Assembly (NCBI GenBank): GCA_016223025.1
Contig: JACRPU010000016.1
Span: 1 to 51,340 of the forward strand
Direction of reading: 5' to 3'
Length of the DNA: 51,340 bases
DNA from: Nitrosomonadales bacterium
GTDB taxonomy: Bacteria > Pseudomonadota > Gammaproteobacteria > Burkholderiales > Gallionellaceae
Below are positions 50,758 to 51,340 of this stretch, piece by piece. The notes beneath the pieces are model-generated. The model worked only from the letters and a program-made list of their open reading frames with translations, ran no database searches and was not told the DNA's origin. Every line of letters begins with the position of its first letter. The first letter of the stretch is position 1. The position numbers and the translations under genes are program-made.

Positions 50758-50835
50758 TAAGGCAGACAGAACGGCTGTGGCAGCGAGATAAAAAGAAGTG
50801 CCGTTTCGAGAAGCGCTACATCATGATGAAGGAGG

Positions 50836-51210
50836 ATGGAAGCCGGTGTGTTTCTGGGTCTCGATACCGAACTTACAAAAAAACTGGAAGAGATGCTGAA
50901 GGTAATCGGCCAACGAGTACGTGTCAGAAAAATCGAGGGGTGGGTTAACGAGGCATCCGAGAGCGCGCCATTCCCGTTTCTCTACCGGGTCAAGGAATCA
51001 GCGTGGAAAAGATTGATCGATTTCACGGCTTCGCTAAAAAAGGATGTTCCGGAAAGCGGGGTGCCGTCTCATTTGCATATCGCCTGGATGGTTGGCGCAA
51101 GCCGGCAGATTGTAATGTGGGAGGAATGGCAGTTTGTCTTGATGGGGACAATGCTCGAATACTTTGGCGTCGATCAATCCCGGTACCAGATCTTTCACAC
51201 TGAAGTTTAG
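50836..51210 (+). CDS. Hypothetical protein or fragment (124 residues)
   Basis: Soluble frame: FLGLDTELTKKLEEMLKVIG, VRVRKIEGWVNEASESAPFP, SHLHIAWMVGASRQIVMWEE and MLEYFGVDQSRYQIFHTEV. No family is recognised. AAGGAGG abuts the ATG with no spacing, so the start is doubtful and the frame may be the 3' part of a longer gene, in keeping with the debris upstream. The following 130 bp contain a TTGACA (51287-51292) but no clear -10 or gene before the window ends. Confidence 0.4.
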   Translation: MEAGVFLGLDTELTKKLEEMLKVIGQRVRVRKIEGWVNEASESAPFPFLYRVKESAWKRLIDFTASLKKDVPESGVPSHLHIAWMVGASRQIVMWEEWQFVLMGTMLEYFGVDQSRYQIFHTEV

Positions 51211-51340
51211 ACACTCGCAGCCTTTACCCGAAACCGCAGGCATCCGGACCGCACGAAAAAAATATTTTCAAAATATGCAAAAAAAGCTTGACATGAAATC
51301 AGATTTGCGGGGTCGCCGCGTTGCCCGCTCGGTGTTGTTT

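Overview
The window looks like the chromosome of a GC-rich betaproteobacterium (order Nitrosomonadales or a relative). This rests on the grxC-secB-gpsA-trmL neighbourhood, a complete MSHA-type type IV pilus locus, RND and type I transporters, and many GC-rich palindromic repeats. Genus assignment is inference; nothing in the sequence fixes it.

Layout. Positions 1-96 hold the start of an IS1595-type transposase running off the left edge, followed by repeats. Positions 467-3970 encode a type I secretion adaptor and ABC exporter. Positions 4186-8780 encode an RND efflux adaptor, its permease and a DUF2892 membrane protein, behind an 18-bp palindromic operator. Positions 9121-13606 carry a PglL-like O-oligosaccharyltransferase, rhodanese, glutaredoxin, secB, an SH3-domain protein and gpsA. 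trmL, on the other strand, is cut short by a heptamer tandem repeat at 13652-13757.

The MSHA pilus locus fills 14172-33238 on the + strand: mshE, mshG, a pseudopilin, the major pilin mshA, mshC, mshD, mshO, mshP, the large adhesin mshQ, then mshI, a pilN-like gene, mshJ, mshK, mshL, mshM and mshN. Together they encode an extension ATPase with a c-di-GMP-binding MshEN domain, a platform protein, pilins, a tip or surface adhesin, an alignment complex, a secretin and accessory proteins. Compared with the Vibrio order the two halves are swapped. Two small cassettes interrupt the pilin genes: a hicBA toxin-antitoxin pair bounded by 21-bp direct repeats, and a nucleotidyltransferase whose small partner gene is fused in frame to mshD.

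A tRNA-Phe gene at 33481-33556 is the target of a filamentous (inovirus-type) prophage. It is bounded by 46-bp attL and attR copies of the tRNA 3' end (33511-33556 and 42866-42911). It encodes an integrase, a DUF2726 protein, an XRE repressor, a small HTH protein, a II/X-family replication protein, a ssDNA-binding protein, coat proteins and Zot. Zot has lost its start and Walker A motif through a deletion joining it to the gpVI-like gene, so the phage is probably defective.

Beyond attR the tRNA-Phe site has collected more cargo. A block of about 680 bp (tRNA CCACCA end, tRNA terminator, a DUF2188 gene and the tail of a lost gene) occurs twice, offset by 6036 bp (42906-43577 and 48942-49626). 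Each copy abuts different minus-strand cargo. Module 1 carries an AbiE toxin-antitoxin pair, a zinc-ribbon protein, a serine recombinase and two unrecognised proteins of 385 and 317 residues. Module 2 carries a truncated S8-peptidase-like gene and a mosaic of gene fragments. This swappable-cargo structure, with the two unknown proteins beside a recombinase, is the best candidate here for something undescribed. A second theme is invasion of the locus by short palindromic repeats, which in several places have become the coded leader peptides of prepilins and other exported proteins.
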